In this document: positions 7,967 to 16,288 of the stretch, piece by piece
Position numbering within the stretch: the stretch's first letter is position 1
Layout: each line of letters opens with the position of its first letter
Assembly (NCBI GenBank): GCA_047517485.1
Contig: JAKZSU010000214.1
Location: 1-22,323, forward strand
Length of the DNA: 22,323 nt
Origin: JAKZSU01 sp047517485
GTDB taxonomy: Bacteria > Pseudomonadota > Alphaproteobacteria > UBA7887
Direction: 5' to 3'
Position numbers and translations under genes: made by a program
The notes under the pieces: generated by a model
What the model was told of the DNA's origin: nothing
Seen by the model: only the letters and a program-made list of their open reading frames with translations
Databases searched by the model: none

Positions 7967-7993
7967 CAGCACATGCTGACGGAGGACAATGGT

Positions 7994-9277
7994 ATGGCCG
8001 AGGCGGCTACTAATTTGGAGCCGGTTCCCGAGGAGCCCGTTAAAGACCTTTACGAGATGGGCGAGATTCCGCCGCTCGGCCACGTACCCAAACAAATGTA
8101 CGCCTGGGCGATCCGTCGCGAACGCCACGGCGAGCCCGAGACCGCGATGCAGGTCGAGGTCGTCGACACGCCCACCATCGACAGTCACGAAGTGCTGGTT
8201 TTGGTGATGGCGGCGGGGGTCAATTACAACGGCGTGTGGGCCGCGCTCGGCAAGCCGATTTCGGTGTTCGACGTGCACAAGTCCGACTATCACATCGCCG
8301 GATCGGACGCCGCCGGCGTGGTGTGGGCGGTCGGCAGAAAAGTCACCCGCTGGAAAGTCGGCGACGAAGTCGTCGTCCATTGCAATCAGGACGACGGCGA
8401 CGACGAGGAATGTAACGGCGGCGATCCGATGTTCAGCGCCAGCCAGCGAATTTGGGGCTATGAGACGCCGGACGGCTCGTTCGCCCAGTTCACCCGGGTG
8501 CAGGCGCAACAGGTCATGCCGCGGCCGCGTCACCTGACCTGGGAAGAGTCGGGTTGCTATATCCTGACGTTGGCGACCGCCTATCGCATGTTGTTCGGCC
8601 ACCGCCCGCACATTTTACGGCCCGGTCACAATGTGTTGGTGTGGGGCGCGGCGGGCGGCTTGGGATCGATGGCCACCCAGCTCATCGCCACGGCGGGCGC
8701 CAATGCCATCGCGGTGATCTCGGACGATGACAAGCGCGACTTCGTCGCCTCGCTCGGCGCCAAGGGCGCGATCAATCGCAAGGAATTCGATTGTTGGGGC
8801 CAATTGCCCGACGTCGACGATTCCGAGGCCTATGGCGTATACGCCAAGAAAGTGCGCGCCTTCGGCAAGGCAATCTGGGCGTTCACCGGCAAGGGCACCG
8901 ATGTAGATTTCGTCTTCGAGCATCCCGGCGAGCAGACCTTCCCGGTGTCGTGCTTCGTCGTCAAGCGCGGCGGCATGGTGGTGTTCTGCGCCGGCACCAC
9001 GGGCTACAATCTGACCCTCGACGCGCGCTTCGTGTGGATGCGGCAAAAACGCATCCAGGGCAGCCATTTCGCCAACTTGAAGCAAGCGGCGCAAGCCAAC
9101 CGCCTGGTCATCGAGCGGCGTATCGATCCGTGCATGTCGGAAGTGTTCGCGTGGGAGGATATTCCGCGCGCGCACGCGAAAATGTTCGCCAACAAACACC
9201 AGCCCGGCAATATGGCGGTGCTCGTCCAGGCCAAGAAGCCCGGCATGCGCACCATCGAGGAAGCCCGCGAGGCCTAA
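7994..9277 (+). CDS. ccr: crotonyl-CoA carboxylase/reductase
   Basis: A 427-residue zinc-independent medium-chain dehydrogenase/reductase family enzyme that reductively carboxylates crotonyl-CoA to (2S)-ethylmalonyl-CoA with NADPH. Features seen are AAGVNYNGVWAALGKP, AGSDAAGVVWAVG, the long insert HCNQDDGDDEECNGGDPM typical of Ccr, the Rossmann motif WGAAGGLGSMA near 216, and SDDDKRDF after it. Residues corresponding to the CO2-binding set described for Kitasatospora Ccr appear present: Asn in NYN, Glu in GYET, His in QGSHFAN. The ATG at 7994 has GGAGG at 7981-7985; an earlier in-frame ATG at 7973 would overlap the operator-like repeat and has no ribosome site. mcd follows after 17 bases. Confidence 0.96.
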   Translation: MAEAATNLEPVPEEPVKDLYEMGEIPPLGHVPKQMYAWAIRRERHGEPETAMQVEVVDTPTIDSHEVLVLVMAAGVNYNGVWAALGKPISVFDVHKSDYHIAGSDAAGVVWAVGRKVTRWKVGDEVVVHCNQDDGDDEECNGGDPMFSASQRIWGYETPDGSFAQFTRVQAQQVMPRPRHLTWEESGCYILTLATAYRMLFGHRPHILRPGHNVLVWGAAGGLGSMATQLIATAGANAIAVISDDDKRDFVASLGAKGAINRKEFDCWGQLPDVDDSEAYGVYAKKVRAFGKAIWAFTGKGTDVDFVFEHPGEQTFPVSCFVVKRGGMVVFCAGTTGYNLTLDARFVWMRQKRIQGSHFANLKQAAQANRLVIERRIDPCMSEVFAWEDIPRAHAKMFANKHQPGNMAVLVQAKKPGMRTIEEAREA

Positions 9278-9294
9278 TAAACAGGGACGGTCTC

Positions 9295-10986
9295 ATGGCT
9301 GATCCGATCGCGACCGCGGCGCTTTCGCCGTCACCCGACAGCGTGTTTGTCGGCGACCTGCTTCCGACCTGTCGTGCAGCCTTGAGCGCCGCCGAGGCGC
9401 TGATCGCCACGGCGCGTGGCGCGGTCGAACAAGTGGTCAGCGCGGGCGGGCGGGTCGATGCCGCCAAGCTCGACGCCAACCAATTCGCCGCCCATGGCTA
9501 CGCCTGGTACGCGACCTATGGCCAAGCACTGCGGCAAATCCTGGCGTGGGCCGAACGGCTCGAGGCCTCCGGTCGCCTCGGCACCTTAGAGCAGCTCATA
9601 CTGCAGGCCGCATATGGCGAATATCTCGCGCAAATGACCGGTGGCATCGCGATGAGCCAGGTCGAAATCGTACGTCCCGGCGATCTCGGCATCGATGACG
9701 AGAGTTGGCATGCGTTCTATACCCCCGAGGTCGCGCGGCTGATTTCTGGCGGCAATAGCGCGGCGGTGCGCGCGGCGATCGCCGACGTCATCGCCGACGG
9801 CACCATGCCGGACTCCGATCTCGACGATGAAATGCTGGTCGTGGTGCGCGACCAGTTCCGCCGCTTTTCCGACGAGCGGATTGCCCCGGATGCGCAAGAC
9901 TGGCACCGCGAGGATCGGCTGATCCCCGACGCCGTGGTGGCCGAGATGGCCGAGCTCGGCGTGTTCGGCCTCACTGTCCCCGAGGCGTGGGGCGGCTCGG
10001 GCATGGGCAAGGTCGCGATGTGCGTGGTCACCGAGGAGCTGTGCCGCGGATCGCTCGCCGTCGGCTCGCTCGCCACCCGCTCGGAGATTGCCGCCGAATT
10101 GATCCGCGTGCACGGCACCGCGGCGCAGAAAGAGCGCTGGCTCGGCGACATCGCGTCCGGCAAGGTGCTGCCCACCGCGGTGTTCACCGAGCCCGATACC
10201 GGCTCCGACCTCGGCAGCTTAAAGACCCGCGCGGCGCGCGTCGGCGACGTCTATCAGGTGACCGGCGCCAAGACCTGGACCACCCACGGCGCGCGCGCCG
10301 ATCTGATGACCTTGCTGGCGCGCACCGATCCGGACCAGCCCGGCTACAAGGGTCTGTCGATGTTGCTCGCGCCGAAACCGCGCGGCACCGACGCGGCGCC
10401 GTTCCCCGCCGACGGCATGAAGGGCGGCGAGATCAACGTGCTCGGCTATCGCGGCATGAAGGAATATGAGATCGCCTTCGACGGCTTCGAAGTGCCCGCC
10501 GATTGCCTGCTCGGCGCGAAGGAAGGCGAGGGCTTCAAACAATTGATGGCGACCTTCGAGTCGGCGCGCATACAGACCGCCGCGCGGGCCACCGGCGTCG
10601 CTCAAAGCGCCTTCGAACTCGGCCTCGCCTATGCCCAGGATCGCAAGCAATTCGGCCGCGCCATATACCAATTCCCCCGGGTCTCCGGCAAGCTCGCCTG
10701 GATGCTCGTCGAGACCATGGTGGCGCGCCAATTGACCTGGTATGCCGCGCGCGAGAAAGACGCCGGACACCGCTGCGACCTCGAGGCCGGCATGGCCAAG
10801 CTGCTGGCGGCACGGGTGGCCTGGGCCAGTGCCGACAACGCGGTGCAAATCCACGGCGGCAATGGCTATGCCGAGGAATATCCGGTGAGCCGGGTGCTGG
10901 TGGACTCGCGCATCCTCAACGTCTTCGAGGGCGCGGCCGAGATCCAGGCGCACATCATCGCGCGCCGCCTATTGGGTGGCAATTGA
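9295..10986 (+). CDS. mcd: methylsuccinyl-CoA dehydrogenase
   Basis: A 563-residue flavin-dependent acyl-CoA dehydrogenase that oxidises (2S)-methylsuccinyl-CoA to mesaconyl-CoA, the step after Ecm. The N-terminal ~165 residues are an extension not found in ordinary short-chain acyl-CoA dehydrogenases but typical of Mcd. The catalytic part carries FTEPDTGSDLGSLKTRA, GAKTWTTHGARADLM, GYRGMKEYEIAFDGFEVP, RKQFGRAIYQFP, QIHGGNGYAEEYPVSRVLVD, and the NVFEGAAEIQ segment with the likely catalytic Glu. An open frame reaches back to 8791 inside ccr; the ATG at 9295, just after the ccr stop, is the sensible start. Electrons would be expected to go to ETF, encoded at 17183-18867. The hydrolase gene starts within its stop codon. 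Confidence 0.93.
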   Translation: MADPIATAALSPSPDSVFVGDLLPTCRAALSAAEALIATARGAVEQVVSAGGRVDAAKLDANQFAAHGYAWYATYGQALRQILAWAERLEASGRLGTLEQLILQAAYGEYLAQMTGGIAMSQVEIVRPGDLGIDDESWHAFYTPEVARLISGGNSAAVRAAIADVIADGTMPDSDLDDEMLVVVRDQFRRFSDERIAPDAQDWHREDRLIPDAVVAEMAELGVFGLTVPEAWGGSGMGKVAMCVVTEELCRGSLAVGSLATRSEIAAELIRVHGTAAQKERWLGDIASGKVLPTAVFTEPDTGSDLGSLKTRAARVGDVYQVTGAKTWTTHGARADLMTLLARTDPDQPGYKGLSMLLAPKPRGTDAAPFPADGMKGGEINVLGYRGMKEYEIAFDGFEVPADCLLGAKEGEGFKQLMATFESARIQTAARATGVAQSAFELGLAYAQDRKQFGRAIYQFPRVSGKLAWMLVETMVARQLTWYAAREKDAGHRCDLEAGMAKLLAARVAWASADNAVQIHGGNGYAEEYPVSRVLVDSRILNVFEGAAEIQAHIIARRLLGGN

Positions 10987-11879
10987 CCGCCCGCCCGATC
11001 AAGACCGTTCGCACCGAACTGTTGGAGATCGCCTACGAGGAAGCCGGTCCCGGGGACGGCGCGCCGGCGATCCTGTCGCACGGCTTTCCCTACGATCCGC
11101 GCTCGTTCGATGACGTGGTCGAGCGCCTCGCCGACGCCGGCGTGCGCACCATCGTGCCGTATTTGCGTGGCTATGGACCGACCCGCTTTCTTAGTCCCGA
11201 GACCCCGCGGTCGGGCCAGCAAGCCGCGCTCGCGCACGATTTGTTGTCACTGATGGATGCGCTCGAGATTGAGCGCGCGGTACAGGGCGGCTATGACTGG
11301 GGCGGCCGCGCCGCCTGCATCCTCGCGGCGCTATGGCCGGAACGCGCGCGCGGATTGGTGACCTGCATGGGATACAATATCCAGGATATTCCAGCTTCCG
11401 CCGAACCCGCCGATGCCGAGAGCGAGCACCGCTTTTGGTACCAATATTATTTCCATACCGAGCGCGGCCGCGCCGGTTTGACGGCGAACCGTCGCGACAT
11501 TTGTAAGTTGCTCTGGCAATTATGGTCGCCCGAATGGCGGTTCACCGACGAGACTTTCGAAGCGTCGGCGGTGTCATTCGACAATGCGGATTTTGTCGAC
11601 GTGGTGATCCAGTCCTATCGTCATCGCTATGCCAACGCGGACGGCGATCCGGCATTCGATGCCATCGAGGCGCAACTCGAATCCCAGCCGAGGATACCGG
11701 TGCCGACGATCGCCCTTCACGGCGCCGCCGACGGCGTCACGCCGCCAGGAATAGCGATCGGCCAGGAAAAGTTCTTTAGCGGCGCCTATGATTGCCGCGA
11801 GATCCCGGTTGCCGGGCACAATATCCCGCAAGAGGCACCCGAAGCGTTCGCCGCCGCGGTACTCGAACTTTGTGACTAG
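10983..11879 (+). CDS. alpha/beta hydrolase, epoxide hydrolase-like with Asp nucleophile
   Basis: A 298-residue hydrolase starting at TTG within the overlap TTGA with the mcd stop; GGGTGG lies just before it, so translation is probably coupled. It has HGFP (33-36, oxyanion loop), GYDWGGR with Asp105 at the nucleophile position, and GHNIPQEAP with the catalytic His. An Asp in the elbow points to epoxide hydrolases, haloalkane dehalogenases or fluoroacetate dehalogenases rather than Ser esterases. A cap domain (about 130-215) contains WYQYYFHTERG and KLLWQLWSPEW. The tight coupling to mcd suggests a job tied to the ethylmalonyl-CoA pathway, but no such enzyme is a standard part of it. The TAG stop lies at the left edge of the inverted-repeat element. 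Confidence 0.82.
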   Translation: MTARPIKTVRTELLEIAYEEAGPGDGAPAILSHGFPYDPRSFDDVVERLADAGVRTIVPYLRGYGPTRFLSPETPRSGQQAALAHDLLSLMDALEIERAVQGGYDWGGRAACILAALWPERARGLVTCMGYNIQDIPASAEPADAESEHRFWYQYYFHTERGRAGLTANRRDICKLLWQLWSPEWRFTDETFEASAVSFDNADFVDVVIQSYRHRYANADGDPAFDAIEAQLESQPRIPVPTIALHGAADGVTPPGIAIGQEKFFSGAYDCREIPVAGHNIPQEAPEAFAAAVLELCD

Positions 11880-12143
11880 AGCACTTTCCGACCTAATGGG
11901 ATTGGTTTGATGGGACAAATTGTCTTTTCGAGGTGGCGCGGCGCGAAGGGCGATGCGGCGCATCGTCCGAGCGTCGCAACGCCCTCGAAATGGCAAGGTG
12001 TCCCACCGGAGGTCGCGCTCCCGCGGCCCGTGGCGTCGTTGTGCGGCTTGCCCGATGTACCCACATCGCGCGGCACCGCGCGCCTTGCCAGGGGCCGCGG
12101 GAGCGCGGTCAAACCGACCTCATTAGTTCAGAAAGTGCTCTAG
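11876..12143. mobile_element. MITE-like non-autonomous inverted-repeat element with TA/CTAG target duplication
   Basis: The two 35-bp ends (11876-11910 and 12109-12143) are inverted copies matching at 30 of 35 positions; both begin with CTAGAGCACTTTC read inward. The CTAG at each edge fits insertion at CTAG with TA duplication, as known for IS630/mariner-type transposition. The interior holds further stems: TTTCGAGG (11926-11933) with CCTCGAAA (11983-11990); CGATGC-GGC-GCATCG (11951-11965); and 16-bp perfect arms at 12014-12029 and 12092-12107. No convincing gene is inside. It fills the gap between the hydrolase stop and the MBL start exactly. Confidence 0.85.
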
Positions 12144-12145
12144 GC

Positions 12146-13024
12146 ATGCACACGCTCAACGACTTTACCCTGCAATCGGTGATCGAACTGGAAAACCCGT
12201 TCATCGATCCGCTGAGCTTCTTCCCGGACGCCACCCAAGACGTGCTCGACGCTCATCTGCATTGGCTGCAACCGCGCCATCTCGATCCCGCGTCGGGCCG
12301 GCTGATCTTTTGCTTTCAGTCGTACATCGTGCGGACGCCGCATCACACCATCCTGATCGATAGTTGTATCGGCAACGACAAGGACCGTCCCAACCGGCCG
12401 GATTGGCATTTTCGTCGGGGCTCGTTTCTTGCCGATCTGGAGGCCGCCGGCATTCGACCCGAGGACATCGATTTCGTCATGTGCACCCATCTCCATGCCG
12501 ATCACATCGGCTGGAACACCCGCCTGCTCGACGGGCGATGGGTGCCGACATTTCCCAACGCGCGCTACGTCATCGGCCGCAGCGAATACGCGTTCTGGGA
12601 GGATCGTTACCAGACCGATCCGGCGGGCCCGCGCCAAATCGCCTTCGCCGACAGCGTGCTGCCGGTGGTCGAGGCCGGCCAGGCGGATTTCGTCGACCAT
12701 GACCATGCGATCGAGGACGGCGTGTGGCTCGAAGCCGCGCCCGGCCACACACCGGGCAACATGGTGGTCAATCTGCGCTCGGGTGATGCGACCGCGGTCC
12801 TGCTCGGCGATTCGATTCATCACCCGCTGCAATTGAAGCGACCGGACTGGTCGTGCATGGCGTGCGAGGACAAGGTCCAGTCGGCGGCGACGCGCACCGC
12901 CCTGATCGAGCGCTATGCCGACACCGACACGCTGATGGCACCGGCCCATTTTATCGCCCCATCACCGTGTCACTTCGTGTACGACGGCGACGCCTTCGGC
13001 TTTGTCCCGTTGACCAATTTTTGA
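12146..13024 (+). CDS. metallo-beta-lactamase fold hydrolase (copy 1)
   Basis: A 292-residue MBL-fold metallohydrolase. Metal ligands visible are HLHADH (His115, His117, Asp119, His120), the His in GHTPGNMV, the Asp in GDSIHHP and the His in APAHFIAP, consistent with a dinuclear zinc site of lactonase/MBL type. SYIVRTPHHTILIDSCIGND, upstream of the first motif, is shared almost word for word with the second copy at 21328-22206, which has the same length. The ATG at 12146 lies two bases after the element's right edge and has no strong ribosome site. The open frame upstream to 11933 runs through the element and is not credible. The substrate is unknown; a lactone, ester or thioester are all possible. 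Confidence 0.85.
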   Translation: MHTLNDFTLQSVIELENPFIDPLSFFPDATQDVLDAHLHWLQPRHLDPASGRLIFCFQSYIVRTPHHTILIDSCIGNDKDRPNRPDWHFRRGSFLADLEAAGIRPEDIDFVMCTHLHADHIGWNTRLLDGRWVPTFPNARYVIGRSEYAFWEDRYQTDPAGPRQIAFADSVLPVVEAGQADFVDHDHAIEDGVWLEAAPGHTPGNMVVNLRSGDATAVLLGDSIHHPLQLKRPDWSCMACEDKVQSAATRTALIERYADTDTLMAPAHFIAPSPCHFVYDGDAFGFVPLTNF

Positions 13025-13034
13025 GGCTGCATCG

Positions 13035-13745
13035 ATGAGCGATGGACAAGGCGTTTGCGTCATTACCGGCGCCGGGGACGGGACCGGCGCCTCGGTCGCG
13101 CGACGGTTCGCGGCGGGCGGCTATGCGGTCGCGATGTTGGCGCGCACCGAGGCGCGATTACGAAAATTGGAGGACGAAATCGCCGGCTCGCGCGGCTATG
13201 TCTGCGACGTCGCCGATCTCGACCATTTGACCGCGACACTGGCGACGGTAAAGCAGGATTTGGGTCCGCCGACCGTTGCCGTGCACAATGCGGTGATGGC
13301 CGATTTCAAGACCGTGCTCGACGCCGATCCGGCGAAATTCGAGAAGATCTTTCGCGTCAACACGACGGCGTTGATGGTTCTCGCGCAAAGCGTGGTGCCC
13401 GACATGCTGGAAGCGGGACACGGCGCCATCATCGTCACCGGCAACACGTCGGCGTGGCGTGGCAAGGCGCGGTTCACCATGTTCGCGCCGACCAAGGCGG
13501 CACAGCGCATTCTTGCTCAAGCGATGGCGCGCGACCTCGGGCCGCAAGGGATTCATGTCGGTTATGTCACCGTCGACGCGGCGATCGACACGCCGTGGAC
13601 GCGGCCCGTGATGCGCGCCGATATGCCCGATGATTTCTTTTGCAAGCCGCCGGCGATCGCCGACGAGATTTGGCACCTTGCCCACCAGGACCGCTCGGCG
13701 TGGTCGTTCGACGTCGAAATTCGACCCTTCGGGGAGGACTGGTAG
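13035..13745 (+). CDS. SDR-family oxidoreductase with Phe at the catalytic Tyr position
   Basis: A 236-residue short-chain dehydrogenase/reductase-like protein. The cofactor motif is TGAGDGTG (11-18), with LARTE near 35-39 and CDVADLD near 57-63. The usual NAG is HNAVM. The active-site Y-x3-K reads F-A-P-T-K, so Phe150 replaces Tyr and Lys154 is kept; the Ser region is GNTSAW. I recall SDR subfamilies with FAPxKAAQR at this position, so the change is probably ancestral rather than damage. Activity by the classical Tyr-Lys mechanism is doubtful. The start lies ten bases after the MBL stop, with GAGG in between, and it is probably the last gene of the ccr operon. The gene ends in a hairpin that begins at the last base of the stop codon. 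Confidence 0.82.
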   Translation: MSDGQGVCVITGAGDGTGASVARRFAAGGYAVAMLARTEARLRKLEDEIAGSRGYVCDVADLDHLTATLATVKQDLGPPTVAVHNAVMADFKTVLDADPAKFEKIFRVNTTALMVLAQSVVPDMLEAGHGAIIVTGNTSAWRGKARFTMFAPTKAAQRILAQAMARDLGPQGIHVGYVTVDAAIDTPWTRPVMRADMPDDFFCKPPAIADEIWHLAHQDRSAWSFDVEIRPFGEDW

Positions 13746-13766
13746 GAGAGACATCTAAGTCTCTCC
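13745..13766. terminator. bidirectional stem-loop between convergent genes
   Basis: GGAGAGAC, loop ATCTAA, GTCTCTCC forms a perfect eight-pair stem between the SDR stop and the metalloprotease stop. There is no clear U-run on either strand, so the call rests on the stem and the convergent position. Confidence 0.55.
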
Positions 13767-13781
13767 CACCATTGTCTCAAA

Positions 13782-16193
13782 CTAGCAGCCGCGTCTGGGA
13801 TGACATTTCGTGTTACCACCACCGCCACCGCCAGACGAAGCGGTCACCTCGACCCATGCAGTCCAGGCCGAAGCGCCTGACAGGTTCACCGCGCGGACGC
13901 GATAGCGATGGGTCGCGGCGTTGGGCGAGTCGGACAGGCTGGTCGCATTGGGGGCTGTCGTTCCAACCATGGTATTGCTGTTCCACTGGTCGCGCTTCTT
14001 GTGTTTTGTCTCGCGAATCACCTCGAAGCCGGTCTCGTTGTCGCTGGCATCGCCCCAGCCGACCGTTACCGACCCATCGGATTCCGGCGTGGCCGTCGCA
14101 CTCGTCGGCGCGGCCGGCAGACTCGGTGCCGTGGTAATCGTCACCGTCACGCTTGCCGACGCGGTGCCGCCGAAACCGTCGCCGACGTTGTAGGTAAAGA
14201 CATCGACGCCGACAAAGCCCGAGCTGGGGGTATAGGAAACGGTGCTGTCGGTGGTCGACACCAAACCGTTGTTGCCGCTGCTGGCGCCGGTCACCGAGAC
14301 CGTGTCGCCGTCGGGATCGGAATCGTTGCCGAGCACCGCGATGACAATCGTCTGATTCTCGAACCCGCTATCGGAATCATCGCCCGCGACCGGCATGGTG
14401 TTGGCGGTGGTCGCGGAGGCCACACCCGAGGCGGCGGTCTGATTGTTAGACAAGTCGCGGGCGCGCACGACGTAATCGTAAGTGGAGTGCGCGTTGAGGC
14501 CGGTCGGCGAATGGGTCTTACCCGATTGCCACGCGCTGTTGGTGCAACCGCCGCCGCCGGACACGCACTGGAATTGATACTCGACCGATCCCGAATCGTC
14601 CGACGCGGTGACCGCGCTCATGGTGATCGAGCTGGTGCCGGTCATTGCCGGTGAGACGGCGAAGGCCATGGGATTGGGTGTCGGCGCGACAGTGTCGCCG
14701 GGGTCGCCGGCATCGACGACAATCTGGCCGGCGATGAAGTACTGGCCGAGGCTGCCATAATCGGAATAGGGCACGCCGGAATTTCCGACCCCGGTGACCG
14801 CGAGATAATAGTCTCCACCCGACAGGGTCATGGCGATATAGGCGTCGGTATCGTCGGCCGGGTCGGATTCGGCCAATAGGGTGCCGAATTCATCGTAAAG
14901 CGCCGCGTGAACGTCCAAATTGGCGCCGCGCCGGCTGGTGCGATAGTACGCGTCCCACGCCGGGGTCACGCTCAAGGTCGCCAGGCCGGCGCCGGCGCTA
15001 AACGCGAACATGTCGACATCGTCGCGGTTCTCGATCACGCCCTTGTTGTCGGTCAGAGCGTTGTCGGGATCGGTTTCCGGATTGGTCACCGAGATTGTTC
15101 CCGCGCCATCGACATAAAGCGCGGTCGCACCTGCCACTACATCGCTATGGTCGTCCGGACGGGGGCCGAGAAGGCCGTCGAGGATCGCCAGATCGTCTTG
15201 TTGATTGTTGGCGTAAGTATATTCGCCGCGGCTCCACTGGGTGACGTTGTTGTTGTAACCGACGCCCATGATCGGAGCCCAGGAGACAAAGCCGGTTCCG
15301 TGGCCGTAGTAATAGGACTTGGGGTTGGGTCCGTTGAGGCCGTCATGCGACAAATTGAGATTGTGGCCAGCCTCGTGGGTCGAGGCTTCCGACACAAAGG
15401 TCGGACCGCCGCCGCCGAGATTGTCGAAATAGACCAGCGCCGGCTGGTAATACTGCATATTGCTGTATCCCCAGACCCCGACATAGGCAACGCCGCCATA
15501 GCCCTGATACGGCATCGCGGCGCCGGTTTCGTCGGTGTCCTCGGTGATCAAGACCCGCCCGGTCGAACTGTCGAACACCGACGGTTCCTCGGTGGTCACG
15601 TCGATATCGAACGGCGCCAGATCCTCGGCGATCCGATGCCAGATTTCGCCGATGCGGTCGAGCTCGTCCTGGTCGTAGCTGTTCGCATCGCCGTCGACAT
15701 CAAAGGCACGGGCGTACAACGTATTGCCGCCCGAGTTCCAGGCCGTGCCGTTGATTACATGTCCGTCGAAATCGAGGAACAGAATATGCGGGGCGCCAGG
15801 TCGACTGTGCAGGGAAAACGCTTCATCGACACTAGTGATGGGGGATACAGAGGTGGGGCCACTGTTGTTACCATCAACGCCCTCAGGATCGCCGAAGTCG
15901 AAACTATCGGCATAGAGGACGCCGCCCTGGTTATCGATCCGGATATGTTCCAGATCGTTGTCAGAAAAATCGAACCGCCGCAGCCAGCGCATCGCGCGCG
16001 CCTGCGCGGCGGGCGAAAGGGTGTTCAGGTGATCCCGGGTTCGTCCTGGGGGAAGATCCTCGAGGCCGATCGGCAGACCGATACCAAATCGCGCATCGCC
16101 TTGGTTCTGGGCGGCTGCGTCAATCGAGGATACGGTAAGGACGAGCGTCGCGATCAAACCCAAATATTTGGGCCAACCTGTCAAATCGATCAT
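13782..16193 (-). CDS. secreted metzincin-type metalloprotease with pre-peptidase C-terminal-like, FN3 and cadherin-like domains
   Basis: An 803-residue exported protein. A signal peptide spans about residues 1-28 (KYLGLIATLVLTVSS then DAAA). The zinc motif HEAGHNLNLSH is at 273-283 and the Met-turn PIMGVGY near 307-313, both diagnostic of metzincins. DFDGHVINGTAWN and DQDELDRIGEIWHRIAEDLAPFDIDV precede them. Next comes a beta-domain with DDVDMFAFSAGAG and GDYYLAVTGVG, like bacterial pre-peptidase C-terminal domains. Then follow an FN3/Ig-like stretch, a cadherin-like unit (VLGNDSDPDGD, VDVFTYNVGDGFGG) and a final FN3 domain. The tail is six Gly, then NTKCHPRRGC. The ATG at 16193 has AAGG seven bases before it; a TTG one codon earlier is less likely. 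The probable role is extracellular proteolysis or matrix binding. Confidence 0.88.
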   Translation of the reverse strand: MIDLTGWPKYLGLIATLVLTVSSIDAAAQNQGDARFGIGLPIGLEDLPPGRTRDHLNTLSPAAQARAMRWLRRFDFSDNDLEHIRIDNQGGVLYADSFDFGDPEGVDGNNSGPTSVSPITSVDEAFSLHSRPGAPHILFLDFDGHVINGTAWNSGGNTLYARAFDVDGDANSYDQDELDRIGEIWHRIAEDLAPFDIDVTTEEPSVFDSSTGRVLITEDTDETGAAMPYQGYGGVAYVGVWGYSNMQYYQPALVYFDNLGGGGPTFVSEASTHEAGHNLNLSHDGLNGPNPKSYYYGHGTGFVSWAPIMGVGYNNNVTQWSRGEYTYANNQQDDLAILDGLLGPRPDDHSDVVAGATALYVDGAGTISVTNPETDPDNALTDNKGVIENRDDVDMFAFSAGAGLATLSVTPAWDAYYRTSRRGANLDVHAALYDEFGTLLAESDPADDTDAYIAMTLSGGDYYLAVTGVGNSGVPYSDYGSLGQYFIAGQIVVDAGDPGDTVAPTPNPMAFAVSPAMTGTSSITMSAVTASDDSGSVEYQFQCVSGGGGCTNSAWQSGKTHSPTGLNAHSTYDYVVRARDLSNNQTAASGVASATTANTMPVAGDDSDSGFENQTIVIAVLGNDSDPDGDTVSVTGASSGNNGLVSTTDSTVSYTPSSGFVGVDVFTYNVGDGFGGTASASVTVTITTAPSLPAAPTSATATPESDGSVTVGWGDASDNETGFEVIRETKHKKRDQWNSNTMVGTTAPNATSLSDSPNAATHRYRVRAVNLSGASAWTAWVEVTASSGGGGGGNTKCHPRRGC

Positions 16194-16274
16194 CAAAATA
16201 CCTTGCGGTTAATGCGTAGCCATTAGAAATCGCGTGGCTTAAATATTCGTTACTAGCAATCGCACCTATATTTA

Positions 16275-16288
16275 TAGGGATATCCCTA
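16275..16288. promoter_or_regulatory. 14-bp perfect palindrome upstream of the metalloprotease
   Basis: TAGGGATATCCCTA is a perfect palindrome about 82 bases before the protease start, inside an AT-rich stretch suitable for a promoter. It is a candidate dimer operator. The regulator is not recognised. Confidence 0.4.

Noticed and set aside
8791..9294. Long N-terminal extension of Mcd into ccr
   Set aside because: The sequence before 9295 is a shadow of ccr; the ATG at 9295 gives the usual Mcd length of about 560 residues.
11933..12145. N-terminal extension of the first MBL protein through the inverted-repeat element
   Set aside because: The extra residues are encoded by repeat stems, and the family alignment starts at the Met at 12146.
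14907..16226. 439-codon open frame on the plus strand opposite the metalloprotease
   Set aside because: The minus strand encodes a coherent multi-domain protein with signal peptide and zinc motif; the plus frame has no family-like blocks.
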